From contig BFEA01000103.1 in assembly GCA_003427395.1 (NCBI GenBank), positions 1,587,979 through 1,609,864 on the forward strand: a DNA stretch of 21,886 nucleotides, in the 5' to 3' direction. The stretch is from Chara braunii (taxonomy: Eukaryota > Streptophyta > Charophyceae > Charales > Characeae). Positions 1 to 7,317 of this stretch are shown here, in pieces (within the stretch, counting starts at the first letter, position 1; each line of letters opens with the position of its first letter). Both the position numbers and the translations under genes were made by a program. Under the pieces are notes generated by a model, which had not been told where the DNA came from, made no database searches, and saw only the letters and a program-made list of their open reading frames with translations.

Positions 1-36
<36 letters not shown>

Positions 37-58
37 AAGAAAGAAAGAAAGAAAGAAA
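1..58. repeat. A-run followed by (GAAA)n microsatellite
   Basis: Bases 1-34 are all A, followed by six GAAA units. The run is cut by the window edge, so its full length is unknown. It could be the A-tail of a plus-strand retroelement lying outside the window, or a simple repeat. Confidence 0.9.
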
Positions 59-79
59 TGGCCCGCGGTTTGTGTCTTG

Positions 80-223
80 TTTTTTTTTTCTTTTTTTTTT
101 GAAAAGCCAGGGCGGCGTCACTAGGGGGGGGTGATACGAGCAACCTCCCCTAATGCGCGTTCCGGATGCTCGGTCCTATTGGTGGAGAGCCGCACCTGCT
201 GGAAAACGGGTCCAGCGTCCCAT
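80..223 (-). mobile_element. LINE 3' tail module, copy A (5'-truncated)
   Basis: On the minus strand this starts with GGGACGCTGGACCCG, continues through TTTCCAGCAGGTG and CTCCACCAATAG, and ends in an A-rich tail (T-run at 80-100 on the plus strand). The same module ends the LINE copies at 8646-10484 and 17843-18984, so this is most simply a heavily 5'-truncated LINE copy. A SINE that shares the LINE tail is the alternative. The end section (TGCTCGTATCACCC) matches copy G at 18848-18984 and not the copies at 3841 or 6324. It lies about 110 bases downstream of the tRNA-Lys gene, in the same orientation. Confidence 0.8.
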
Positions 224-334
224 TAAAACAATTTAAGAAGTTAAAGAGGTATAAGTGAAAAATCGACTTCCTGTCTTGTTTCCCCTAACATTGTTTTCAA
301 GCGAGTAACTAAATAAAGTACATCCACAACCACC

Positions 335-406
335 GCCGTCCGTGGGACTCGAACCCACGACCACTAGGTTAAAAGCCTAGCGCTCTACCAACTGAGCTAG
401 GACGGC
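335..406 (-). tRNA. trnK-UUU: tRNA-Lys (anticodon UUU)
   Basis: The 72-nt minus-strand sequence folds as a complete cloverleaf. The acceptor arms GCCGTCC and GGACGGC pair perfectly over 7 bp. The D arm is GCTCAGTTGGTAGAGC, the anticodon stem is CTAGG/CCTAG, and the loop CTTTTAA carries anticodon TTT (plus strand 371-373). The T arm is GTGGG-TTCGAGT-CCCAC, so internal A and B boxes are both present. There is no intron and CCA is not encoded, as expected for a eukaryotic nuclear tRNA; the plastid trnK-UUU normally has a large intron. The discriminator base is G. No TTTT terminator follows directly: the first T-run on the minus strand is TTTTT about 75 bases downstream. The sequence closely resembles plant nuclear tRNA-Lys(UUU). 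A single isolated copy in this window, it is very probably functional. Confidence 0.95.
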
Positions 407-503
407 CTGAACTTCTGCAACTGGATCATGCGTACTTCAGCGGGAAGCCTCCCCAAAGATTGCAAACCAGAACCTTCCCCGATTTCATGCCCTCTCCTGG
501 AAT

Positions 504-567
504 ATGATACACACTGGTTCGGCCTCATGCACTTTATGATACACACTGGTTCGGCCTCATGCACTTT
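504..567. repeat. Perfect 2 x 32-bp tandem duplication
   Basis: Two identical 32-bp units (504-535 and 536-567) beginning ATGATACACACTGG and ending GCACTTT. Perfect identity suggests a recent slippage or unequal-exchange event, since neighbouring repeats in the window are all diverged. Confidence 0.95.
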
Positions 568-574
568 CCTAGGA

Positions 575-1012
575 TTGCACTTGGCAAAAAGAGGGGCCAA
601 TCCCCCTCAGCGGGCCAAGCAGGAAAAAAACCTGCACTTGCATAACCTATCAATCTGTGACAAACACCATTTTGATTTCAAAATTTTCGTAGGAAAAAGA
701 GTGGGGATTGCAGAGAAGAATAGTCGATATGGGCAAAGGTAGCGGGGTTTATAGACCATGTACATAATGCTGCAAAGGACATCGTAGGGGAGGAAGAGAG
801 CAAGTGTGTAGGGATAATTGTATGACCAAAAAAAGAAGGTAGAGTGAAGAGAATGAAAGTGTTGCAATTGGCAAAAAGAGGGGCCAATCCCCCTCGGGGG
901 GACAAGCAGAAAAACCCTCCACTTGCATAACCTATCAATCTGTGCAAATACCATTTTGATTTCAAAATTTTCATAGAAAAAGAAGTGGGTATTGCAGAGA
1001 AGAAGAGTCAGG
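575..1012 (+). repeat. 287-bp repeat, one full and one partial unit in tandem
   Basis: Unit 1 (575-861) and unit 2 (862 to about 1012) both begin TTGCAxTTGGCAAAAAGAGG and run through CCAATCCCCCTC, CATAACCTATCAATCTGTG and ATTTTGATTTCAAAATTTTC. Unit 1 also contains GGGGTTTATAGACC and ends in GAATGAAAGTG. Further copies lie at 4003-4073, 11573-11655 and 18986-19271. Minus-strand open frames across it are short and contain no domain I recognise. Whether it is a satellite monomer, a SINE-like element or part of a larger element cannot be settled from this window. Confidence 0.85.
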
Positions 1013-1148
1013 GCAACTTCATCCAGGGGTGAAGTCCCACCGTCCAAGTTTAAGTTTAGAAAACGCAACTGTGTGACACCATTTTGACATTAATAAATTC
1101 GAAACAAGAAATAAAAAAACTGAAAAAAAACGCGAGAAACAGCTTTTA

Positions 1149-2859
1149 GACCCTCCTTGGAAAATCCTCAGGAATTAGGATGAAGTCCTTGGAGAAATTT
1201 CCGGTTTTCGGCGTCGTCGTTACACCGCGTCCTAATTCAATGGGTTTCAAGGAAAACCCTTGGAGGTCTCCAGCGGCCAATTTCATACGCATACACGCGG
1301 CCGCGGGGGTGGATGTCCGTCATCATGCTGGGATGTCCGTGCGTCCTCGGGCGTGGTCCAGTGGCAGTGGCGGGGAGGCCTACCGGGCTGACGAAGAAAA
1401 AGTGTGCCAACATCCCGTTCCAATTTCAAATTCTGAACCCTCCGTTGTGACACATCCGTGCGTGAGGCGTCCTGGCGGCTGGACTGGAGACTGGGGCGAA
1501 ACGTCTGTGCGGAGGAGTGATGGTGGCCATGGCTTAAAATGAGGGCATTGGAACGTTGGGGGACGTAGCATGTATGCGATGTCGCCTTCGTGTTCTGCAT
1601 GCTCTTCGGGCCGTCACAGCTTAGCGCGAACGTAACACTTCCGTGAAACGTGGAACGTGCGAGCGTGGTCCCCATCGACGTGCAGAAGGTGCAGCAAGGG
1701 CGCCGACAGGCGAACAAGTGGTGGGTGCTTGCGCATTGCAAGTCCTGACGATGGAACGAGAGCTCCCGGGTGGTGCGAAGGCATTAACGACATTGGAGAG
1801 AAACATGGTGGTCGCAGCTGTGTCAGTCGTCGCCATGCGTTATCGCATTGAGAGAACGACAACTCGCCTGAGGATGAGATTGTCCGTTCGCAGGCAGAGG
1901 CAGCTGATGCAACAAGTGATGGATGCACCGGATTCTGTGTCGTTATCGAAATCCATTGTGCAATTCTGCTGCTCCATGGCATCGGGTGTGATCCCGCGGG
2001 CGATGTCGAGATGGTGGATGAGGAGAAGGATGGGAGGGACATGGGAGGATCTCCGACAGGTTGACGACGTGGCGGGGGGCTCCTACAAGGAGAAGTAAGT
2101 TGCGCAATGGAGTAGTCAATGGCGCCCATTGTCTGTCTACTAGAGGTTTCCCGCCTGTCCATCATTGTCTTCCTCACCATTCATTGTTTCTGTCTGCTGC
2201 CAGGACCCCGCACAACGACGCACACGTGGAACAACACGACAAGGAGCAGGAGAAGAGTGGCCAGCAGCACGAGCGGGAACCGTCGGAGGAAGTCTGCCAC
2301 GAATCCCAGCATGCGAGGCGTGTACCAAACAAAGCTTGCATCAATGCGCCCGACAATAGCCGACAAAACATGCTAGGCAGATGTCTGCAATCGACCAACA
2401 GTGCTTCAACATCGCTTGTAGACAAATAAAAAAATTCGACTGTTGGACACCACGGTCGGCGACGCGCGCATGGAAAACCTTGCTTCGTGAAGCGCCTTGC
2501 AGCTGAAGAACCACCCCCACGCATTTCCACACCAATGGTAACGGTGGAAGGCCGTTGGGGGCCCATCGCGTACTGGAGGCCGGCGATGTCCGCCCAATGG
2601 ACCACGGACGGCCTGTGCACCAACGTCGATTCCAAATTTTCCTGTCGGTGCTCGCTCCAGAACACTCCGTCAATCATGGCTCCTTGAACCCAAGGGACCT
2701 CACGAGGACCCCTTGAATCCAAGGACGTTTTGGTTGGGGATCCTGAGGAATCCAAGGAAATCTCTCGGGAGCATTTTCACATTCATTCAAGGAATTTGGT
2801 GAATTAGGACGCACTGTAACGACGCCGATTTCCTAAAAATCGGATTTCCAAGGAGGGTC
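1149..2859. mobile_element. TIR DNA transposon, 1711 bp, probably PIF/Harbinger-related and decayed
   Basis: The left end GACCCTCCTTGGAAA (from 1149) is repeated exactly in inverted form at the right end (to 2859). A second inverted match lies further in, where CGTCGTTACA and GCGTCCTAATTCA occur on both sides, so the inverted repeats span roughly 90-100 bp with gaps. Both ends are flanked by TA. The three-base flanks are TTA on the left and TAA on the right, which would be a PIF/Harbinger TWA target duplication with one substitution; a two-base TA duplication (Tc1/mariner style) also fits. Inside lies one recognisable reading-frame remnant at 1643-2098. The catalytic region expected downstream was not found, so the copy is likely non-autonomous. 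Confidence 0.7.
1643..2098 (+). pseudogene. Harbinger-like transposase N-terminal remnant
   Basis: This 151-codon open frame lies inside the TIR element. Its C-terminal third reads SRWWMRRRMGGTWEDLRQVD and ends YKEK. An aromatic-rich RWW segment followed by GGTWEDLRQxDD and a YF(K/R)EK step is what I recall from the region just before the helix-turn-helix of plant and algal PIF/Harbinger transposases; that is family knowledge, not a search result. In such proteins the frame continues into an LRMS segment and the DDE domain. Here it stops at TAA overlapping a perfect GTAAGT (2095-2100), so either a stop or a 5' splice site ends it. No DDE motifs or GxPGSxHD motif were seen in 2100-2700 on either strand. 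The start Met is arbitrary because the first 90 residues are basic and unrecognised. Open frames on the opposite strand are treated as shadows. Confidence 0.45.
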
Positions 2860-2861
2860 TA

Positions 2862-3109
2862 ACGAGGCCCTAACTCGGAGAAATGAAACATGTATGGCAC
2901 AGTCGGAGTGAATGTCTCCGTGGAAAAGGGACACTTCTCGTGGTGAGGGGACAAGAGGTCACCATTTGTAAAATGAACAGGGACAACATGGATGGCCAGA
3001 TGCGTTCATTGCCCAAAGAAGGAAGGGGGTTTGATGCGAGAGAGTCAAACATAGCTGTCAGAGTTCCTCCGTTTCAGGGTGTAATGATGTCTTAAAAAAA
3101 AAAAAAAAA
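2862..3109 (+). other. Short open frame ending in an A-run; unidentified
   Basis: A 70-codon frame (2883-3095) rich in basic residues ends at TAA immediately followed by 16 As (3094-3109). I recognise no domain. The layout resembles the 3' end of a retrocopy, but no polyadenylation signal or target-site duplication was found. It may equally be chance coding in inter-element DNA. Confidence 0.2.
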
Positions 3110-3118
3110 GGCACATAG

Positions 3119-3238
3119 CGCCTCCCTGCACTACTCTCGAAATGCACAAAACGAGAGTGAATCCTCCGCCAGAATATGGAAAGATACACGACCATGATTT
3201 TTGCTTTTTGTGCATGTTGAGAGTAGTGCAGCGAGGCC
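3119..3238. repeat. Small inverted-repeat (hairpin) element with a nested competing hairpin
   Basis: The left arm (3119-3150) and right arm (3206-3238) are inverted copies around CTGCACTACTCTC and ATGCACAAAA, about 32 bp each with few mismatches, separated by about 55 bases. Inside the left half, ACTCTCG (3133-3139) can instead pair with CGAGAGT (3152-3158), giving a short alternative hairpin. A small palindromic MITE is the simplest reading. No clear target-site duplication was found. Confidence 0.7.
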
Positions 3239-3840
3239 CATACGTTGAGAAATCAACCCTGAGGGGGTAGGGTAGTTTTGTAAACTTAAACTGGTTTCCT
3301 ACCCAAACGGAAAGGGCCAAAGCATATGACAAAACGGATTTTATGTCAAAAAAAAAATCTACAAAACGACCAAATTTAATAGGTTATTCTCCTGTATTTC
3401 GGTACCCTTAGAATCTCGATACATCAACGACAGAGCTCCTTCCCACCATGCCACACGTGATAGAAAGCTCAACGTTGAGAAAACTCAACTTCGGCAGCGG
3501 GACTTCGCCTCAGGAGCCTTTCTCAGATCTCCAATTTGTTTTTCAGAAGAAATGTAATGGTAAGGCCTGGGGAAGTTTGAGGAAGGTTTAATCAAGGTTA
3601 ATACGTAGGGACAGGATAGCTTGGTTGAGAGGCTCTATGTGGCGGTCCTCATGGACTGAAGAGGCTTTCCTTTCCCTGTTTTTCTTCCTAGTAATCCCAT
3701 CATCATTCCGTGTGCCTCCTGCCCTTCTCAGTCAATCCCCTGGAATCCAGGGTAGTCAATGCTGGCAGGGATACGTCTTCTACATTGCTCAAAGTTTGGT
3801 ACTGGTTCTTCCTTCACAAAAAAAAAAATGATGTATCGAA
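3239..3840. other. Inter-element DNA, no gene recognised
   Basis: Holds a palindromic CTCAACGTTGAG followed by a small TTGAGAAAACTCAA hairpin near 3468-3495, an A-run near 3345-3355 and scattered short frames. Bases 3745-3840 may be degraded LINE 3' UTR, because TCAATGCTGG upstream of copy B also occurs at a similar distance upstream of copy G. No domain was recognised. Confidence 0.5.
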
Positions 3841-3988
3841 GGGACGCTGGGCCCAGTTTCCAGCAGGTGACGCTCCCCACCAATAGATGAAGCAGCCCGT
3901 CAGGCAAAGCCTCAATTCCGGTGGTTCTCTTACCACCACCGGGATAGAGGCCCTGCACAAGGGTTTTTTTTTTTTTTTTTTTTTTTTT
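3841..3988 (+). mobile_element. LINE 3' tail module, copy B
   Basis: Starts GGGACGCTGGGCCCAGTTTC, then CAGCAGGTGACGCTCCCC and CCAATAGATGAAGCAGCCC, followed by a hairpin-forming stretch (CCGGTGG-TTCTCTTA-CCACCACCGG) and a run of 25 Ts (3964-3988). The tail is T-rich on the element's sense strand here and A-rich in most other copies. Its 3' section matches copy C (6324-6492), defining a second subtype. Confidence 0.8.
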
Positions 3989-4002
3989 AAATAAATAATA
4001 AT

Positions 4003-4073
4003 GGCCAAAGGTAGTGGGGTTTATAGACCGCATACATAATGCTGCAAAGATACATCTTAGGGGAGGAAGAGTG
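4003..4073 (+). repeat. Fragment of the 287-bp repeat
   Basis: GGCCAAAGGTAGTGGGG to GGGGAGGAAGAGTGT matches positions about 730-800 of the 575-861 unit, including GTTTATAGACC and ATAATGCTGCAAAG. It begins 14 bases after the tail of LINE module copy B and in the same orientation. Confidence 0.8.
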
Positions 4074-4440
4074 TCCCCACATGAAAAGAATGGCGCAAGC
4101 GAATGTCGTGTGCGCTGCCGCGAGCATTGCGATTGAGCCACGCGAATGCGGGCACTGCGCTAACACGGGGTGAAAGGCACATTCGCAAATGCGAGCGATG
4201 AGTTGCTGTGGGCATTGTTGAGTGAGATGGTGTGAGGCGGATATGGTGGTTGTCTTCCTATATTCCAATGCTTAGCGTACGTGTGGGGACCAGAGGTGCT
4301 TGATCACGCTACGTCACAGACGTGGCAGACGATCTGGCTTGTGGGATTTCCACGAGTTTCACATTGAAGCTCCATTGTCGCCGCTGCGTTCTTGCACGTG
4401 GCATAAAGCCTTGGCGGTGTTGGCTACGTCGACGCCAGTG
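4074..4440. other. Unidentified unique-looking stretch
   Basis: Mixed base composition with several GCGAATG/CATTCGC-like words near 4095-4195 and no long homopolymers. Only short frames are present and none was recognised. I see no RNA gene here. Confidence 0.4.
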
Positions 4441-5110
4441 GAGTAGGGTGGAGTTAGCTCTTGGTTAACCAAAGTGCGAGGATTATCATACGACTGGAGT
4501 GTGTGGAGGGAGATCATCAGGGAGTTATTCGTCAACATCATCACAGCGCTGACCATCCTTATCAACAGGGAGGTCATCATCTGGAATGCACTTGTTCTTC
4601 ATCAGCGAGGTCATCATCAGGGGAGTTGCTCTTCATTAGGGAGGTCATCATTAGGGGAGTTGCTCTTCATCAGGCTGTTTCCTTGTTCTATTGTTTGTTC
4701 TGTCTCTTGCAGGTTATCATCATCTCAGTATTGCTGCTGGGTGGTTATTTTCTTCATCGGCATTTTTTTTCCTACAATGCCATCAGCATCACTGGTCAAT
4801 GAATGTAATCATCACCGTCACCATCTTCATCATGTTGTTGTGCGCTCAATAGCACAATGGCATTAAAAAAAAAAAAAAAAAAAAAATCCTCATTGCGCAG
4901 TGCGCTCTTCTAGGGCATCGTAAAATCAATAATTTCGCATGGCGCTACTCGCCATCTTCACGTTGATTGTTGACATCATCAGGGTGCGGTGGATCTTCCT
5001 CATCACCTCGCTGCTCTTCTCATTAACCTATTCGTTAGTTTCTTCATCCTAGGGCACTTCTCGCCGTCGTCAGCAGTTGTCATCTTCATGGAGTTTTATT
5101 TCCTCTTTTC
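4441..5110. repeat. ATC-rich minisatellite region
   Basis: Three adjacent units start GAGGTCATCATC/T at 4570 (37 bp), 4607 (34 bp) and 4641 (34 bp); the last two are nearly identical. A further degenerate unit lies near 4509. The rest of the region is rich in TCATC and TTCATC words and contains a 22-base A-run at 4865-4886. Reading frames across it are artefacts of the repeat. Confidence 0.7.
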
Positions 5111-5150
5111 TAACTCTCCCTTCGTGAACTAATGATTTGGTTATGGCGAG

Positions 5151-5480
5151 ATGGTCAGTTGGGGGAGATCCTTCCTCTACAAGGGCATCACAAGGCGGAA
5201 GCGATTGCCTTGTAGGGAGCAAGGGCAGATTTTGGGGACTGTACTAATCTGGGGCTGGGATTATATCCCAACGGTGGCAGATTGGGGCAAAGGTTTGATC
5301 GAGGCATACTTTGGGGGGAGATATATGCCTTGTAGGGAGAATGGGAGGAGTGGGTCTGACCCTAGTTGGGGCTGATGAGGACTGCTCTTGATCAGGGCAC
5401 TTGTGTTCAGCGGAGGCAGCGAAGTGTCAGCGTGAAAAGTAGGAAAAAGGGAGGGGAGTTGGGGGGGGGAGAAAAAATCT
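5151..5480 (+). repeat. Dispersed G-rich repeat, copy 1
   Basis: Shares an ordered series of words with 10596-10930: TGGGGGGAG, GGAAGCG.TTGCCT, CAGGGA/TAGGGA, CTGGGGCTGGGA, GTTGGGGCTG.TGAGGA and AGCGGAGGCAGCGA, ending in a purine-rich G/A stretch. TGCCTTGTAGGGAG occurs twice within this copy (near 5208 and 5327), so it is internally repetitive. No coding function is evident. Both copies are followed by TCATCATCAT. Confidence 0.65.
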
Positions 5481-5529
5481 TCATTCTCATGAATCTCATC
5501 AGCTTCATCAACCATTATCATCATCATCA

Positions 5530-5616
5530 TTTTTTTTATTTTTATTTTTTTATGGGACAAAAGCTCCAATCTATTCGTGGGGAGCAACATGTGTTGGGAA
5601 CCAGGCCCAGCGGCCC
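5530..5616 (-). mobile_element. LINE 3' tail module, short subtype, copy I
   Basis: On the minus strand CCGCTGGGCCTGG is followed by TGCTCCCCACGAATAGATTG, GAGC and then an A/T-rich tail (T-rich on the plus strand from 5530). The tail begins soon after ATTGGAGC, as in copy E (11498-11572), so these two define a shortened subtype lacking the second hairpin. Confidence 0.7.
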
Positions 5617-5870
5617 ATGTAGAATTATACAAATGATTTGAAATACAAGGGTGATTACCTGGCTTCGGCTGAGAACAATCTGAGAACTTATGAAAAAAAA
5701 TTCAGAAAAATTTAGGAAAAACGTGGATACTGCTGACCTATTGCTAGGTAAAATAGGAAAGCCACAAAAATTCTTCGAATGCTCAGAATCCCTGGAATCC
5801 CCAACAAAACACTCTAAAATTCTCTAACAGTATCTAATTCCCCGTCGAGCTCTCCTAGGCCTCATGCCCC
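5617..5870. other. A-rich spacer
   Basis: A-rich with GAAAAA and CTCTAA words and the near-repeat AGAACAATCTGAGAACTTATG. No gene or RNA was recognised. Confidence 0.4.
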
Positions 5871-6060
5871 CACCTTGCTAGGTTACAGGGCAACACAACT
5901 CACCCCAACTCCGGCCAACGTTGTCCCGACAACAGCCCTTGGTTTTTCCGTGGAATGCCCGGCCCAAGGCATCCCCGGATCTCTCTACCAGGCCTCACGC
6001 TCCTGCTATCAACAGGTTATAGGGCAACCCCCCAGCACCCGCCAGCGTCGTTCTGGCATC
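5871..6060 (+). repeat. GGTTACAGGGCA-core repeat, two units
   Basis: GGTTACAGGGCAACAC at 5881 and the degenerate GGTTATAGGGCAACCC at 6015 each lead into a C-rich body (CAGCACCxGCCAGCGTCGTTC type). These are members of the family that fills 7318-8645 and recurs inverted at 11095-11300. Confidence 0.7.
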
Positions 6061-6323
6061 GAAAAACTGTAGGTCCATGAATATAACAACATCAAAGAAG
6101 CCTAAAATGAGTTGCAAGAAGTACCCAGAATCCTAAGGCAATCTCAAAAGTTGAGAGAACCGCCCCCTGCCATACCCTGAAATCCAGCGGATTGATTGAG
6201 CAGGGATCGTCCTTTGATGGTAATGAGAAAAAAGTATGTCGTTTCAAAGAATATTAAAATTTTCAAAAAAAAGGAAGAGGTGAGCGTGAATCCCGAAAGA
6301 TGCAACTAGCAATCATCTTTTCC
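6061..6323. other. A-rich spacer, no gene
   Basis: A/G-rich with short A-runs near 6262. Only chance frames are present. Confidence 0.4.
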
Positions 6324-6492
6324 TTTTTTTTTTTTTTTTTTTAATTATTATTATTATTTTAAAGGCCCTTGCGATATCCCTCTATCCTGGCGGTGGTAAG
6401 AGAACCGTCAGAATTGAGGGCTTACCTGTCGGGCTGCTCCATCTATTGGTGGGGAGCGGCACCTGCTGGAAACCGGGTCCAGCGTCCCATTA
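6324..6492 (-). mobile_element. LINE 3' tail module, copy C
   Basis: On the minus strand: GGGACGCTGGACCCGGTTTC, CAGCAGGTGCCGCTCCCC, CCAATAGATGGAGCAGCCC, a GGTTCTCTTACCACCGCC segment, GGGATATCGCAAGGGCC, then AATAATAATAATT and an A-run. It matches copy B through the second half. GCTCC and GGAGC bracket the CCACCAATAGAT loop, a possible stem-loop kept in most copies. Confidence 0.85.
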
Positions 6493-6694
6493 ATACATTA
6501 TTTCGTACAGAGATTGGTTTTTGTTGTTTTCCTGGGCTGTGATTGTTTTGGATTGATCCTGGGGCTCCGTCATACCATGATGCTGCAAAAATCGCCGTTC
6601 CCTTTTTGGACCCCTTATCTATTAACTTTTTTTTTTATGATAGTTTTTCTTTTGAGAAAAATATGAGAAGAACTTGCACCAAGTACTAAGAAGA
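6493..6694. other. T-rich spacer between LINE tail and foldback element
   Basis: T-rich with TTTTTTTTT near 6630. No gene, RNA or LINE coding sequence was recognised. Confidence 0.4.
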
Positions 6695-7071
6695 ATTGAC
6701 ATTTCGTTAAAATTGACATTTTTTACCATTTTCACGAAATTGGGCATTCAAAAAAAACTATGTTTTTTAGCGTGTTTTTGTGCCCAGGACATTAGACCAT
6801 TGATGGTCCGGCGTCCTGGGGACTCCGGACCATCTAATGTATCTCAACGTAAAGTACCGTCAAAATACATCCGAGGGTCAAAAAAAAATGAAAAAAAATC
6901 AAGGCAGGTCAGATGGTCCGGCGTCCTGGGGACGCCGGCGTCCTGGGGACGCCGGACCATCAATGGTCTAATGTGGTCGACACAAAAAAATGATAAAAAA
7001 TACTGTGTTTTTTTGGAAGATCAATTTCGTAAAAATAGTAAAAAATGTCAATTTTAACGAAATGCCTGTTG
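6695..7071. mobile_element. Foldback MITE with stacked GC hairpins
   Basis: The two ends are inverted copies over more than 100 bp (GACATTTCGTTAAAATTGAC outermost, then CATTAGACCATTGATGGTCC toward the centre). Each end carries its own subterminal palindrome, ATTTCGT...ACGAAAT. The centre holds a hairpin ATGGTCCGG...CCGGACCAT (6803-6833) and a 48-bp structure (6913-6960) made of two 17-bp hairpins, GGCGTCC-TGG-GGACGCC, enclosed by ATGGTCC/GGACCAT. The element could fold almost completely. No transposase is encoded. Termini resemble those of the element at 19670-20617. A confident target-site duplication was not found; a 3-bp AAG is possible. Confidence 0.85.
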
Positions 7072-7179
7072 AAGGGACTAATAGAAGAAAACAAACATCT
7101 ATACAGTACTAAATGCAAAGGGCTATTTTGTTTTTAGAATAGCATTCAGATCGAGAAATACCTGCCTTAGAGCCTTTCA
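7072..7179. other. Spacer
   Basis: No feature was recognised. Confidence 0.3.
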
Positions 7180-7317
7180 GTAGCCCACCCCTACCTGCCT
7201 CATCCCTATATCGCGATACTTAGTCTCTACTAGGCCTCACGCCCCCAAGTAGCCCACCTCTACATGCCTCATCCCTATATCCCAATACGTAGTCTCTATT
7301 AGGCCTCACGCCCCCAA
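7180..7317 (+). repeat. 2 x 69-bp tandem repeat
   Basis: Units 7180-7248 and 7249-7317 both run from GTAGCCCACC through CTCATCCCTATATC to AGGCCTCACGCCCCCAA with few substitutions. AGGCCTCACGC-like wording also occurs near 5860 and 5990, next to the GGTTACAGGG units there, so this unit belongs to the same repeat field. Confidence 0.9.

Noticed and set aside
607-1068. Minus-strand frame of 153 codons with Phe/Tyr-rich wording
   Set aside because: It is the translation of the 287-bp tandem repeat, and the protein repeats with the DNA unit; no domain is recognised.
2174-2755. 193-codon minus-strand frame inside the TIR element
   Set aside because: No transposase motif or recognisable domain. 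The opposite strand carries the Harbinger-like remnant, so this is probably a chance frame in GC-rich DNA.
5372-5400. CTGATGAG resembling a hammerhead ribozyme core
   Set aside because: No GAAA box or flanking stems at the needed spacing, and the related repeat copy at 10830-10860 reads CTGTGAGGA instead.
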